DNA of 64,000 bases from Botryosphaeria dothidea (Eukaryota > Ascomycota > Dothideomycetes > Botryosphaeriales > Botryosphaeriaceae): the NCBI GenBank assembly GCA_011503125.2, contig WWBZ02000051.1, positions 2,480,001-2,544,000 of the forward strand, written 5' to 3'. A program made the translations under genes and the position numbers. The notes under the pieces are model-generated. The model did no database searches, was not told the DNA's origin, and worked only from the letters and a program-made list of their open reading frames with translations. This document shows positions 23,526-34,183 of this stretch, in pieces (the first letter of the stretch is position 1; the number at the start of each line of letters is the position of its first letter).

Positions 23526-26500
23526 TCATACACGATCATTAGTCGAGGGGACACATCGGCCCTTGGACTTGTCAAGCTTGAACGTCTTCCCTTCCCACTC
23601 AAAAGCCTCCTTACCCTGCTCCAAGTCCCTCAAGAGTTTTGACAGCACCGTGTAACCACCCATCTCGGCGCACATGAGCCCAGTCCGCGACCACTGGTCC
23701 CGGTGGTTCATAGAGGCTCCTTTCGACAACAGGTATTTTGCCACTTCCAAGTGTCCTCCGGTACAAGCAACGACAAAAGGTGAGGCTGAATTTCTGTTGA
23801 TACGATGTATGGAGGCGCCCGCATTGGCAAGGGTCTTCACCACCTCGAGATGGCCGTTGGCGGCAGCCCAGTTGAGCGGAGAGCGGAGGTGGAAGTTCTC
23901 TGTTGCCTCGATATCTGCGCCCTTGTCGATGAAACGCCGCACCATGCTTGACAAGCCCCGCTTAGCCGCTTCGAGTATGTTCGAACAGAACTTCTCTCCA
24001 GCTTTGGTGATCATCACTTCAATGAGGCGGCTACGCTCAGGAGGGTCGAGATCCGGCCAAGCCTTCTCCTGCTCCACGTCGAATTCCTGATAAGACACAC
24101 CTGCATCCAAGAGAAACTCGACCATGCTCTTGTTGCCTCCATAGGCGGCTGCGGAAAGGACAGTGCCGTACGTCCCCGTTTTGAGCCGCGGGTCCACGCC
24201 CTTTCCCATCAGGAACTTCGCCGCTTCGACCTGACCCCCGAGCGCCGCAGCATGCAGCGCAGACCCAATCTTGAAACCAGTCGGGTAATTCTCCAGCCCC
24301 GCTCCGTGTTTCAAGAACAACTCCATGCACGGCACGCTCCCCGAGTACGCCGCATGCTGCAGCGGCGTGGCCAAAAACACCGTCTCCTCATGATAGTGCT
24401 CGAAGTACGCGTTCGGATTCACGCCGCCGCGCAGCATCGCCGCCACGACGCCGCGCGCGCCCACGAACGCCGCGGCCTGCAGCGGCACGCCGCCGACCGC
24501 GCTCGCCAGCTGCGGATTCGCGCCGTGCCGCAGCAGCCACTCGACGGCGCGCGGCTGCTGCTTCCACGCCGCCGCGCTGTGCAGCGGCCGGAAGCCCGCC
24601 CAGTCCGCCTGGTTGACGTTGGCGCGGCCGACGAGCGCGTCCATGGACTCGAGGGACGCTTCGCGCGCGGCGACGTGCAGCGCGGCCCAGTTGCCGTTGT
24701 TCCACGCGTTGGCGTCTTCGCCGGCGCGGACGAGCTGCGCGACGACGCGCCAGAGGTTCCAGCGCGCGGCGTTGAAGAGCGGGCGCCGGATGCGGTGGCG
24801 GGTGGTGAGCCAGTCCTTGTCGCGGGCGGCGCCGTCTTGGATGTGGAAGGCCCAGTGGATGCCGCGGGAGGGTTGGTCGGGAGAGTGGAGGCGGTGCCAG
24901 TTGACGTACGCGCCGGGCTTGTTGTGGAAGAAGTCGAAGATGAGGTCGTCGAGGCTGCCTCTGACGTTGGCGCCGTTGGCCAGCTGCGCGTGGTGCATCC
25001 AGTTGGCTGCCGCGTAGGAGAGGAATGGGTAGTTCTCCAGAGTCTTCGGTCCGAAGTCTTCGATGCTGTCGAAATGCATCAAGCATGATACGCAGTATTC
25101 TGCCATCTCAAGATGGCCTTGAGTATTGGATAGGGAGAATGAGCGGACAGTGCTGTTGGCAATGAACTCCGAGAGCAGATACTCTTTCACTGAAAAATGT
25201 GCCAGTCTCAGTTCCGGGCTCGACGCGCTTTGAGAGTACATCCCCTGGCTCCCAGCGGATGAGTTGACTAAGCTGGACAGAGCATTTAGCAGCTGTTTGA
25301 TGAACACGGGCTTCGTTCTGAATTTAATGTCATCTCTTGGGGTCGTTTGGATTACGTTCTTGACTTCATCCGGCGTGAAAGGGCGCAGACCAAATGTGAG
25401 ACAGGTCAGAGCCTTGTACACATTCTGTTGCTGGCGCTGGCCAATGTTGGCGAGTATTCTTTCGTAAGTTTCCGGCAAGGTTGGTGGAAGGGTTGCCAAA
25501 GTCTCGTCAATTTCATCAGAGCCTAAGCATTTCTCAACGGCGTCCAGCTGGCATTGCACCCAGCGGAACCTTACATCTTGTCAGCCCGTGTGGATGAGGA
25601 AGAGGCAAGAAATCTTACATGCTTTGCGCCTTTGACTCCAGATGCTTTTCAACCTTCTCCTGCTCCTCCAGCGGCCACTCCTGCATGTACTCGGATGCAA
25701 CGATCCTTTGCCTGACGTAGCTTGCAATATCCGCATCCATATCTGCCCCCTCGAGCACGAACTCTGAGACGCCTTGCATCTTCCGCTCGATATCAGCTTC
25801 TCTCCGGCTCACAGCCATGACATGAGCATTAGAAGCATCAGCAAGACGCCTCAACAGCTCCACCGCATGCGCAGGTTCATCGCACTCATCCAGAGCATCG
25901 ACGACAACATAAACCTTCTGGCAACGGTCGAAAGCCTTGCGAGCCGTGCGCACCAGCTCCTCCGTTGTTGGCCGGCGTCCTGCGCCCTCGGTACTCTGGT
26001 AAAGCTTGCGCAACTCCTCAAACGCGTCCGCGCTCTGCGTAGCCAGCTGCGACAAAACCACGTGCAGTAAGGCCCGCGTCTCCCTCTTCGCGTCGGAGTG
26101 GAAATCGAAGTAGAAGTACACCACGGCGCGCCGGGCCGCCCCGCGCATGGCCCCCAACAGCGTCGCGATGATCGTCGAGCTGATGATGGTCTTCCCCGAG
26201 CCCGGCAGGCCCGTCAGCCACAGGAGCTGCGGCTCGCTCATCCACTCCTTGAAGCGCGCGGAGCGAAGAAGCCACTCGCCGGTGCCTGCTTGGCGCTTTT
26301 CGACCGCCGCGATGAGGTTGCTCTGGACGTCCGGGCAATTCAGCCACGCGAGGATGGCGGATTCGGACTCTCGCTGGATGTGCGACGACAGCATGTCTGA
26401 CTGGGCGTGCAAAATAGATTCGACAGCCAGGATTGTTTCACTGAGAACCGTCAGAAGGCTTCATGCCTCGGGAAGCGTCGGGCTCTACTCACATGGAGCT

Positions 26501-26911
26501 CGCGTGCATGGCTGCAGTAAGTCGGCCCTTGTATCTCTCCACATTCTGCAGGCGTTCTTGGACTTCCTTCTTCCTGATGGTCCACGAAAGCTTTCCGTTG
26601 TGCTTCTCGAGGATGGTATGGATCGCCTCGACCTCTTCTTGGCAGGCGATCACAGGGCTGTCCTTGCTCTCCAAATAATCGAGCAGCTTCGCAACATGGC
26701 CCCTTCGCGGGTCTGCAGGCGCGCGCTGGTCGGAAACGATGTCTAGTGTTCTGTTCAGCACGCGCTGGAGATCGCGGAGGTCGCGAATGATGTGCAGCCG
26801 ATCATCATCTGCGTCTCTGATTGTGCGATACGACTCGTAGAGGGAAAAGACGGCTTTGTGGGTCATCTGGATGACCGTGAGGACGGACACTGCAGCACCG
26901 AACGGCTCCAT
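23526..26911 (-). CDS. NACHT-ankyrin NLR-like protein
   Basis: Three exons with frame-keeping joins (HASS-I-ETILAVE and AQS-M-FRWVQCQ); about 1100 residues. The N-terminal 140 residues (MEPFGAAVSVLTVIQMTHKA...) are a helical domain of the kind found at the start of fungal NLRs. The NACHT ATPase follows with Walker A GLPGSGKT and Walker B VYVVVDALDECDE. A helical region with the LPPTLPETYERILANI and LRLAHFSVKEYLLSEFI motifs precedes the C-terminal half, which is a run of ankyrin repeats (for example LHAAALGGQVEAAKFLMGKG). Fungal NACHT-ANK proteins are thought to act in heterokaryon incompatibility or response to non-self. It ends about 70 bases from the stop of the convergent dehydrogenase gene. 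A degraded relative lies near 60.8-63.0 kb. Confidence 0.9.
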
Positions 26912-27504
26912 GCTCAAAACTATCCTGGACCCGTTTGCCCTCGTGGAATCTGGTGGACTTGGCGCACGCTGGAGCGGAGCCTTCAACTCTAAAGTGCATG
27001 TATTGTGGCGAGGAAACGCATCCTTGTACGCCATCCACCGCCAAAGCTGGCGGTGCCTGCAGTCAGCAGTCGGAGTTAAGCATCTCGCTCTGCAGTTTGC
27101 CGATATGCAGTTGGGTGCAGCCTATCAAAAGTCCGTGGCGTTGGCCCCCATCACCAACTCAAACCAGGGGCCAGGTATTGGTTGTATGGTTTACCGGATG
27201 AGAGAGGCACTCGGCGCGTAACAATAGACTCTGTACGCAAGCGAAACGAGGCTTTGTTCATTCGGAAACCTTCTTCTTTCTACATTGCAATCTACCTCTT
27301 CCTTGGCTCTAAGAAAAACCAATAGCATAAGTCGTCAGCCACCACCAACACTGTGGCGCACCATAAAACAGCGCGAGATTGCGTGGCTTACCATCAAAAT
27401 CAGAAAGTCATGATACTCGTGAATCCCAGAATATAACGAAAAGGGCCTTCCTACTTCCGCGAGAATCCATGCATGTATAGCCCACCTTTTCTTTAGCCTT
27501 TCCC
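26912..27504. other. Intergenic, NLR gene promoter and GH3 3' region
   Basis: No coding sequence recognised. Confidence 0.6.
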
Positions 27505-30155
27505 TCAGAGGCCCTTCCACCACGACGTCTTGCCAACCTCGAAGCTTCCCTTCAGTGGCGTATTCGCGCTGCTATCTCCCACCAAGACGTCGTACTCATC
27601 CTCCTCCATGATCCACGCATCCTTCAGCTCGTCCCAGAAGCTCGCCGCGTACTTCTTCGGCACCTCGACGGTCGCCTGCTTCGCCTTGCCTGGCTTGAGA
27701 TGTACCTTGGCGAAGCCCTTCAGCTCCTTCGGGGGCCGATTGATGGAAGGGTTGCGCTGGCTGACGTAAACCTGGACGACCTGCGCGCCCTCAACGGCGC
27801 CGGTGTTCTTGACGTCGACCTTGACCGTGATCGTCGCGCCGTCGTCGGCAACCTGCAGGTTGCCGATGTCGAAGGAGGTGTAGGAGAGGCCGTGGCCGAA
27901 GGGGAAGAGGACGTCTTTCTTGGTCTTCTCGTAGAAGCGGTAGCCGATGTAGACGTCCTCGCCGTAGAGGGCGCGGCCGCGCTCGGAGCGGAAGTTGAGG
28001 AAGGCCGGATTGTCCTCGTTGCGGACGGGGAAGGAGAGGGAGAGCTTGCCGGACGGGTTGACGGCGCCGAAGAGCACGTCGGCGATGGCGTTGCCGGTCT
28101 CGTTGCCGCCGTACCAGGCGTGCACGAGAGCGGGGACCTCGCTGATCCAGGGCATGGTGACGGGCGTGCCGGACTGCATGACGACTGCTGTGTTTGGGTT
28201 CGCGGCGGCGACGGCGGAGATTAGCGCGTTGGTGTGGCCGGGGAGGTCCATGTGGCGGCGGTCGTAGCCTTCTGACTCCCAGTCGCCCTGCTTCTGTTAG
28301 TCTCCGGACAACGGTTGTGTTGGATGTGTGGGTCGCTACTTACGTTGAGACCAGCAATGATGACCACCTGATCCACCTCCTTGGCGAGCTTGACAGCCTT
28401 TTCGATCTCCGCCTGCGGCTCCGTTTGCTTGGTACCGCCTACCCTCACACCGCCACCTGCCATGACCGTAGCGCCCGGGGTTTTCATATTCGAAGTCGTG
28501 CTGGATCCAAACTGGAGATGAACTTCATAAGTCTTCCCACCCTCAAGCTTCCGGGTTCCGGTCTCCTCGACAGTTCCAGAGCCGAAGAAGGTATCTCCCT
28601 GACGCTGGTTCTCGGTGTTATCCACGACCAATTCGCCGCCGATGAAGAGCTTCGCCGTTCCGCAAACAGACACACCAAAGATGTATTCTCCAGATTCTTC
28701 AGGGGTCAAATTTCCTTCCAAATCCATGTAGAAAGTGTCGCTTGTTATTTCCGGGTGCTTGTAGTCGGAGAGCAGGATGTCTGATGCCTCGACCAGGACC
28801 TCGTCGATGTGCTTCCGGCCCTTGTCGGTAGGAGGCTCCTTGAAGAACTTGGCGGTCAACCCCTTCTTTCCATCCTTGGTTTTCGTGAGGTAGCTAAGGA
28901 CAGGGAGACTTCTGTATCCAACGGCTCCCAACGTGTACTTCGCATCCTTCTTTTGCGCGCTAATACCCTCGAAGGGAGTGACGGCGTAGTAAGGTCTGAG
29001 GTTGGCAGAGCCACCGCCAGCATAAGCAGCAATCTTCGCGTTGGGCCCGATGACAGCAAGCGACTTCTCCTTCTTCAGCGGGAGAACACTCTTCTCGTTC
29101 TTCATTAGAACCAGACCGGAGGCTCCAATGTGTCGGAGCGCCTTCGAAGTCTCAGGAGAATCGATCGACTTCTCAGGGGCATTCTCGGGGATGTTGAGCT
29201 TGTCGACCCTATTGACTAGCTCCAGTACGTTGCGGACCCGTTCGTCGATGGTATCATCTGCGATCTTGCGGACACTGTGGGCAATCAACGTCTGCTTTCC
29301 ACGAACTCTTGGTGGTCCAGGCATTTCCAGATCCAGTCCAGCATTAACGGAGTCCGCAGAAGTGTAGGTACCGAACCTGAGTATACTGTGAGCTCATGGT
29401 TTCCTTTTCTCGAGACAGGGTTGTATACCAATCACTCATGACCAATCCGTCAAATCCCCACTCGTCTCGAAGAACACCCTGGAGAATCCTCTTGTTGTCA
29501 CTCATATGCACACCATTGACGCGGTTGTAGGCCGTCATGTAGGCCAATGGCTTCGCATCACGCTGAGCAATCTGGAAAGGCATGAGATAGATCTCACGGA
29601 TTGCCCGCTCGCTGACGATTGAGTCCACAGCCTGTCTCTCGTGCTCTTGGTCATTGCACACGAAGTGCTTGATGGTTGCGGCAACGCCAGTCGACTGGAT
29701 TCCTTCAACGGTTGCAGCACTCATCGCACCGGCGAGGTAGGGGTCCTCGCTAAAGCTTTCGAAACCACGACCACCAAGAGGGCCACGCTGCATGTTGGTC
29801 GTTGGGCCAAGAATCACGTGAGCGCCCTTTGCGATGGCTTCCTTGCCCATCAACTTGCCTCCTTCGCGGATGAGGTCTGCATCCCAGGTTGCTGCCAGGC
29901 CGGTACCGCATGGGGAGCAGGCTGCTGGCACGCCGTTGAAGAACCTGGTTCCACGGACGCCATTGGGGCCATCAGAGGTACGTATAGACGGTATACCGAG
30001 ACGGGGAATGGGCTTGGTGTGCCAGAAGTCAATTCCTACCCCGCCGTTAGAAAAAGCAATACTCAATGGAGAAGTGGAGCCTAACCGGAGAGAAGCTCGA
30101 CTTTCTCATTCAGCTCGAGCTTCGAAAGGGCATCATCAATATCAATGGGCGCCAT
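27505..30155 (-). CDS. GH3 beta-glucosidase with PA14 insert
   Basis: Four exons; the first encodes [20 protein letters not shown] and joins in frame to [19 protein letters not shown]. The GH3 N-terminal domain contains SDGPNGVRG, the [12 protein letters not shown] substrate-site segment and the catalytic nucleophile Asp in LVMSDWFGTY, which is split by an intron inside the Trp codon. The second domain is interrupted by a PA14 domain (about residues 400-550, with [19 protein letters not shown]) and is followed by a fibronectin-III-like tail. About 830 residues, the usual size. There is no signal peptide, so it is the intracellular type that cleaves imported cellobiose or aryl-glucosides. Intact. 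Confidence 0.95.
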
Positions 30156-30846
30156 AATGGAGTTCTGCAACTGCCGCAAATTCTACCCCGCACGGCAGGA
30201 CGGAGGAAAGGACGAGAGAAAGGTGAAACGGCGGCAGGAGGGAGTTGCCTTTCTCCTCCAGTGGGAGCGAACGGCGGCATCTTTGTACTGTCGCGACGCG
30301 GCCAAACACGTGGACGACTCTCATGCTGTGCTCGTTGCGAGTACGGAGCCAGGCGCCCCGAGGTACCTGGTAGGACGACGCGATGACGCGCGTGGGTAGT
30401 TTGGAGGCTCCGCGATAGCGGAAATACGGGCCTTGATCCCGGCACGCGCGACGATTTCCCGGCGATGGGCCGCGGATCAATGCCGGCTGTCGATCTTTGC
30501 TTCGAGCGCGGCCTTTCTCTGGCGATGATTCGCGGTCGCAGGAAGTTTCAGCCGTCTCCAACTTTTTCGCTTTTCTCTCGTCTGCTCTGCGCTTTTTGGC
30601 GGTCCTCATTCCAACACGAATGCTAGTGTCCCGAGCTCCCTCGGATATGTAATTCATCAATTGGTCGAAAGCATCAGCTAGCTGCAATGTGTGTCCTTGG
30701 CTTGGACGGCGGACACATCTGCTCCAAATGGCGCGTACAGGGCAAGCAAACCACACGGCATTCTCCTCAGAACGCACGACATATGCATCTCCCTTCAGAC
30801 CCACTACGACTCATATCTGCCCATCATCCTGTTCCAAACATCAGCA
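30156..30846. other. Intergenic, GH3 promoter
   Basis: Upstream region of the beta-glucosidase gene and 3' flank of the acyltransferase gene. Open frames crossing it are low-complexity and not supported. Confidence 0.6.
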
Positions 30847-32280
30847 CTAAGGTAAAAGCTCGGGTACCGGCATCAACAAGTTTGACTTGTTAGCTCCCGC
30901 ATGACCATCGACCATCCCGCCGCCCATTGCCATTGACTGGCTCGGAATGAAACCGAAGACGTCTACTGGTTTGGGAAACACTCCCAACCCCTCAGCCATC
31001 AGCGGTCCGACCCACCAGCGCCACGAAAATAGCAGCCAAGCCCATGTCCAAATGTATCCAAAGCCTCTCCAACCCTTGCAATCCCTGAACCCGAGCTTGC
31101 GTCCGAGGGCGATGATATGGTCTTCCAAGCAGATAACGACGGCCTGAGACAAGAATATCGCGAGATCGCCCGTATCGTGTCCGCAGCTGTAAACTGCCGC
31201 GCCAGAATGGATGAGGCCACTTTGAGAGATTGGTCAGCATCCGCTCCTTCCGCAAAGCGTAATTCCTGAACGGGTAATCCCAGTCAGGATTGTTGGCGGG
31301 GTTGCTTCACGCTCGACCTACCTTGCCAAGAAGCCGGCAAACAGCTTTGTATACCGCGAAAGCCATGTGCCTTTCTGCAAACGCAGCACATCTCGCGCCA
31401 CGAGATCCCCGAGCATACCCGCCGCGCGCCGTATGAACTGGTGCCATGTCTTGCCCCACAGATTTCGCACTGTGTACGAATTGCGCCAGGCGCCCCACGC
31501 GGGTGGACAGTCCTCAGGCTTGTACATGCCAACTCCGACTGTGATGGCGTAGATAATGGATGTCTGAAGCGTGAACAGCGACCACATCATGATGACGGTG
31601 CAGGCGTTGATCAGAAGCTGCCGCCAAATCGGCTCAGAGTAGTACCCCAACGGATTCAAGAGAGAACCTTGAACTGCACCTGCTGATGTGCTGGCCATGA
31701 AGGACTTACACGTGTCAGCAAGAAGCGTGACAAGTGCGGCTTGCAATGTCTGGAGTAAGACGAATTTCCATTTCGAGTAATCCACGGGGGGTGCCGTGGG
31801 GATGTTCTTGACTTGGTTCGTCCAGCCGAAGCCCCGAAGATAGATGGAGATAATGTTCCAGCCCCATAAAGCCCGGGGAAGAAAGGTGCGCGGAACTTCA
31901 CTCCCTATCAGCGAGGCCTTTGTACATGGAAGCGCGCATTTCACAGGTCGAAACTGTTCTCTGTCGGCGTTGGAGAGAAGGACAAGATCAATGTATCTAA
32001 AGATTCCTCCTACGAAGAAGGAGCCGAGTGCGTACCGCTCTCCGAAAGAGTTGCCGGCGTTGAAGTGACCGTACGTACAGACGAAGAGCGTAATGATCGG
32101 AAAAGTCGCGGCTGTTCTGAAAGGGCCTGGCAAGATCTCAGCAAGTAATTCGTGCCGCATCAAATCTTTTCAGAGCTTACCCGGAGAGAGTGCAATCGAG
32201 ACAACAAGGAAAAATAGGAAACTTGGAATGAACCACACGGGCAATGGCGAACGATCTTCAACTGGCAGAACGATGTTCAT
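30847..32280 (-). CDS. Wax-synthase-like membrane O-acyltransferase
   Basis: Three exons: 32280 to about 32181 (MNIVLPVEDRSPLPVWFIP), a long middle exon ending near 31318, and the last exon to 30847. The joins reconstruct ALSPG|PFRTAATFPI and FLA-S-GLIHSGAAVY. About 430 residues with several hydrophobic segments. The conserved wax-synthase motif is visible as SYTVRNLWGKTWHQFIRR, and the His of SGLIHSG is the expected catalytic histidine of this MBOAT-related family. Fungal members acetylate or acylate terpenoid and meroterpenoid hydroxyls in the ER membrane; others are of unknown role. No terpene or meroterpene genes lie beside it, so the substrate cannot be inferred. Confidence 0.87.
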
Positions 32281-33081
32281 CTTTGCAGCAGATTTGGACC
32301 TGTCGGGGCGATGAGGATGGGAAGGACTCACAGACCTACAAGCAAGCAAGACAAGCCCACGTCCATGTAATCATGACCACCGAGTCTATTGCAATCTTTT
32401 TCTCAAGGGCGGACGCTGTCAGTGCTGAGTGAAGCAATTTGCGCCACCGGCTCGTGGAAGTATTGACATTCTTCGTTTCCGCAAACGCCATCCGCTGGTG
32501 CCTGAACGGAAAATACCGGAGACCAGGATTTTTCGCTGGCGATGTTGAATCTATTTTGTCGGTGAATTTTGCCGGACAATCACTGACCATCATTCGCGTG
32601 GGACGCAAGGGGTGCGCAACGGACTTTGGTAGTCTGCACGTTAAAAGTAAAATTTGTTTGCAGGGCATGGATTCCCTTTTTTTTCGACCCATTCCTCATC
32701 AAACTCCCCTTCTCCTAATAGAGATCTGAGTTTCCTGACCCGGCAACCGATTCGCAATATCTCTGCGGAGACAATGCATTAGATGGCTTCTCAATAACAT
32801 CATACTCGGTTTCGTTATCTCGTGAGAGGGATATGCTACTGTGATGCACGCGCCTCGGCTGCGAGAAAGCATATGGTCACGGTCTTCCGCTAATGAGATA
32901 AGCAATGCTCAGGAATGTGATAGATGGGCTGATCAGAACGATGCTCAGACACAAGGGTCGCAAGCAGCCGGACTGCCCTTCCTAACCCGTGTGATGGCCA
33001 TACCTATAGATATGCAACGGGTCAAGGCACAGCAGCGCGTTGGAGTGCTTGCAGGAGGTAAACCACGAATATTGAGGATGA
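32281..33081. other. Intergenic region
   Basis: About 800 bases between the acyltransferase start and the RWD gene stop, both minus strand. No coding sequence recognised. Confidence 0.55.
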
Positions 33082-33950
33082 TTATATGATTTTCATACTC
33101 TCAAGGAAGAAATTTGATAGTGACTCCCCGTGATTCCCTGTCGCCTTGAGGCTTTCCGCAATGTCCCCGAGGCCTTGCACTTCTTGGATTCCAGGGGCGA
33201 GGGCAAGCGATGTAAGCGGGACCGTCGCGGAGGCACGCTCCTGGATTGCTTGCCAACGCATTGACTGCATACAGCAACCAAGTGAGCTTGGGTATTCTCA
33301 GACAGTAAGCAAGCAGATCTTACCTTGAGTTCGTCGACAAAAGATCTCACAGCAGAGGCCTCGCCTTCTACGTAGACGCTTCCGGGATAGCCAGGCTTGG
33401 AGAAGCCGCCCAATCCGAGTTCCTTCGATAGCTGTACAATGGCCCGGCGTTTACTGGTAGCTAATAAGTGATGCATCCAAAGAATAACACGTAGACCTTG
33501 ACTTTGCGGGATGTTGGCCTCTGGCTGTTGAGTGTCATTGCGCATGGCATCGTCGTCGGCAGCCACTGCTTCCATATCCCCCAGCGCTTGGCGAAAGTCA
33601 CCAACTATGAGATCAACGCATTCGGTTCCGGGCTCCTGCTGTTCAACGATCTCCCGCAGGCACGCACGAAGGCGCTTTCTGACATCGTTTGAAACGTCTG
33701 ATCCGAAAGAGAGAAAGGCTTGAGGCACCGAAGATGCCGGGTAAGTCTGTGGCGAGAGGACAAAGGATAGCGAGTGAGCGGCATTGAGGCGGATCTCGAC
33801 CTCAAAATCATCCTCAGAGGTCTTCGGCTGCTTCACGATGTGCAGCTCCTCAGGATACATGCTCTGAAGGAGGGCAATTTCATTTTGTTGCCGCTCGTGG
33901 TTGTCAATAATGTCTGCATGAGCGCTTGTGTCTCTTATACCATGCGTCAT
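33082..33950 (-). CDS. RWD domain protein (RWDD2-like)
   Basis: Two exons. The chosen ATG at 33950 (MTHGIRDTSAHADIIDNH) starts just before the domain; an in-frame ATG at 34028 would add 26 unlikely residues. The RWD domain begins at about residue 20 with the diagnostic NEIALLQSMYPEEL and continues to AFLSFGSDVSNDVRKRLR. A C-terminal conserved region, LRVILWMHHLLATSKRRAIVQ and LGLGGFSKPGYPGSVYVEG, matches the DUF1115-type extension found in RWDD2 proteins. The second exon begins near 33270 after an intron following VDELK. The function is not established; RWD domains mediate protein-protein contacts. It is head to head with RDH54, with 233 bases between the start codons. Confidence 0.85.
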
Positions 33951-34183
33951 TATGGGCTGCAAGTGATTTTGCGGGTGAATCGCCGTGGTGTTTGTTGTGC
34001 GGAGAATGCGACAAAGGCAGTGACGCAAGAGAGAGAAGGAGCGGGTGAGAAGCGCGAGACGGCGCGTGCTCCTTCCTTCGCGTTCGCGTGTTTGCGCGTC
34101 TTCACGTCGCCACCTGACCGCGTCTCACCCTCCCAAACGTAAACACGTCCGTTCCCAGCGACATCTTCATTGCCGCTGCTGCA
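33951..34183. promoter_or_regulatory. Bidirectional promoter, RWD gene/RDH54
   Basis: Compact 233-base spacer between two divergent start codons, so the promoters must overlap. It contains ACGCGT-poor, GCG-rich sequence and no clear TATA box. Confidence 0.6.

Noticed and set aside
28260..28330. Apparent frame change inside the GH3 gene
   Set aside because: Explained by a normal intron between VVIIAGLN and GDWESEGYD.
30142..30804. 220-codon minus-strand frame upstream of the GH3 gene
   Set aside because: Overlaps the GH3 start region in another frame, low-complexity basic composition, no conserved segment.
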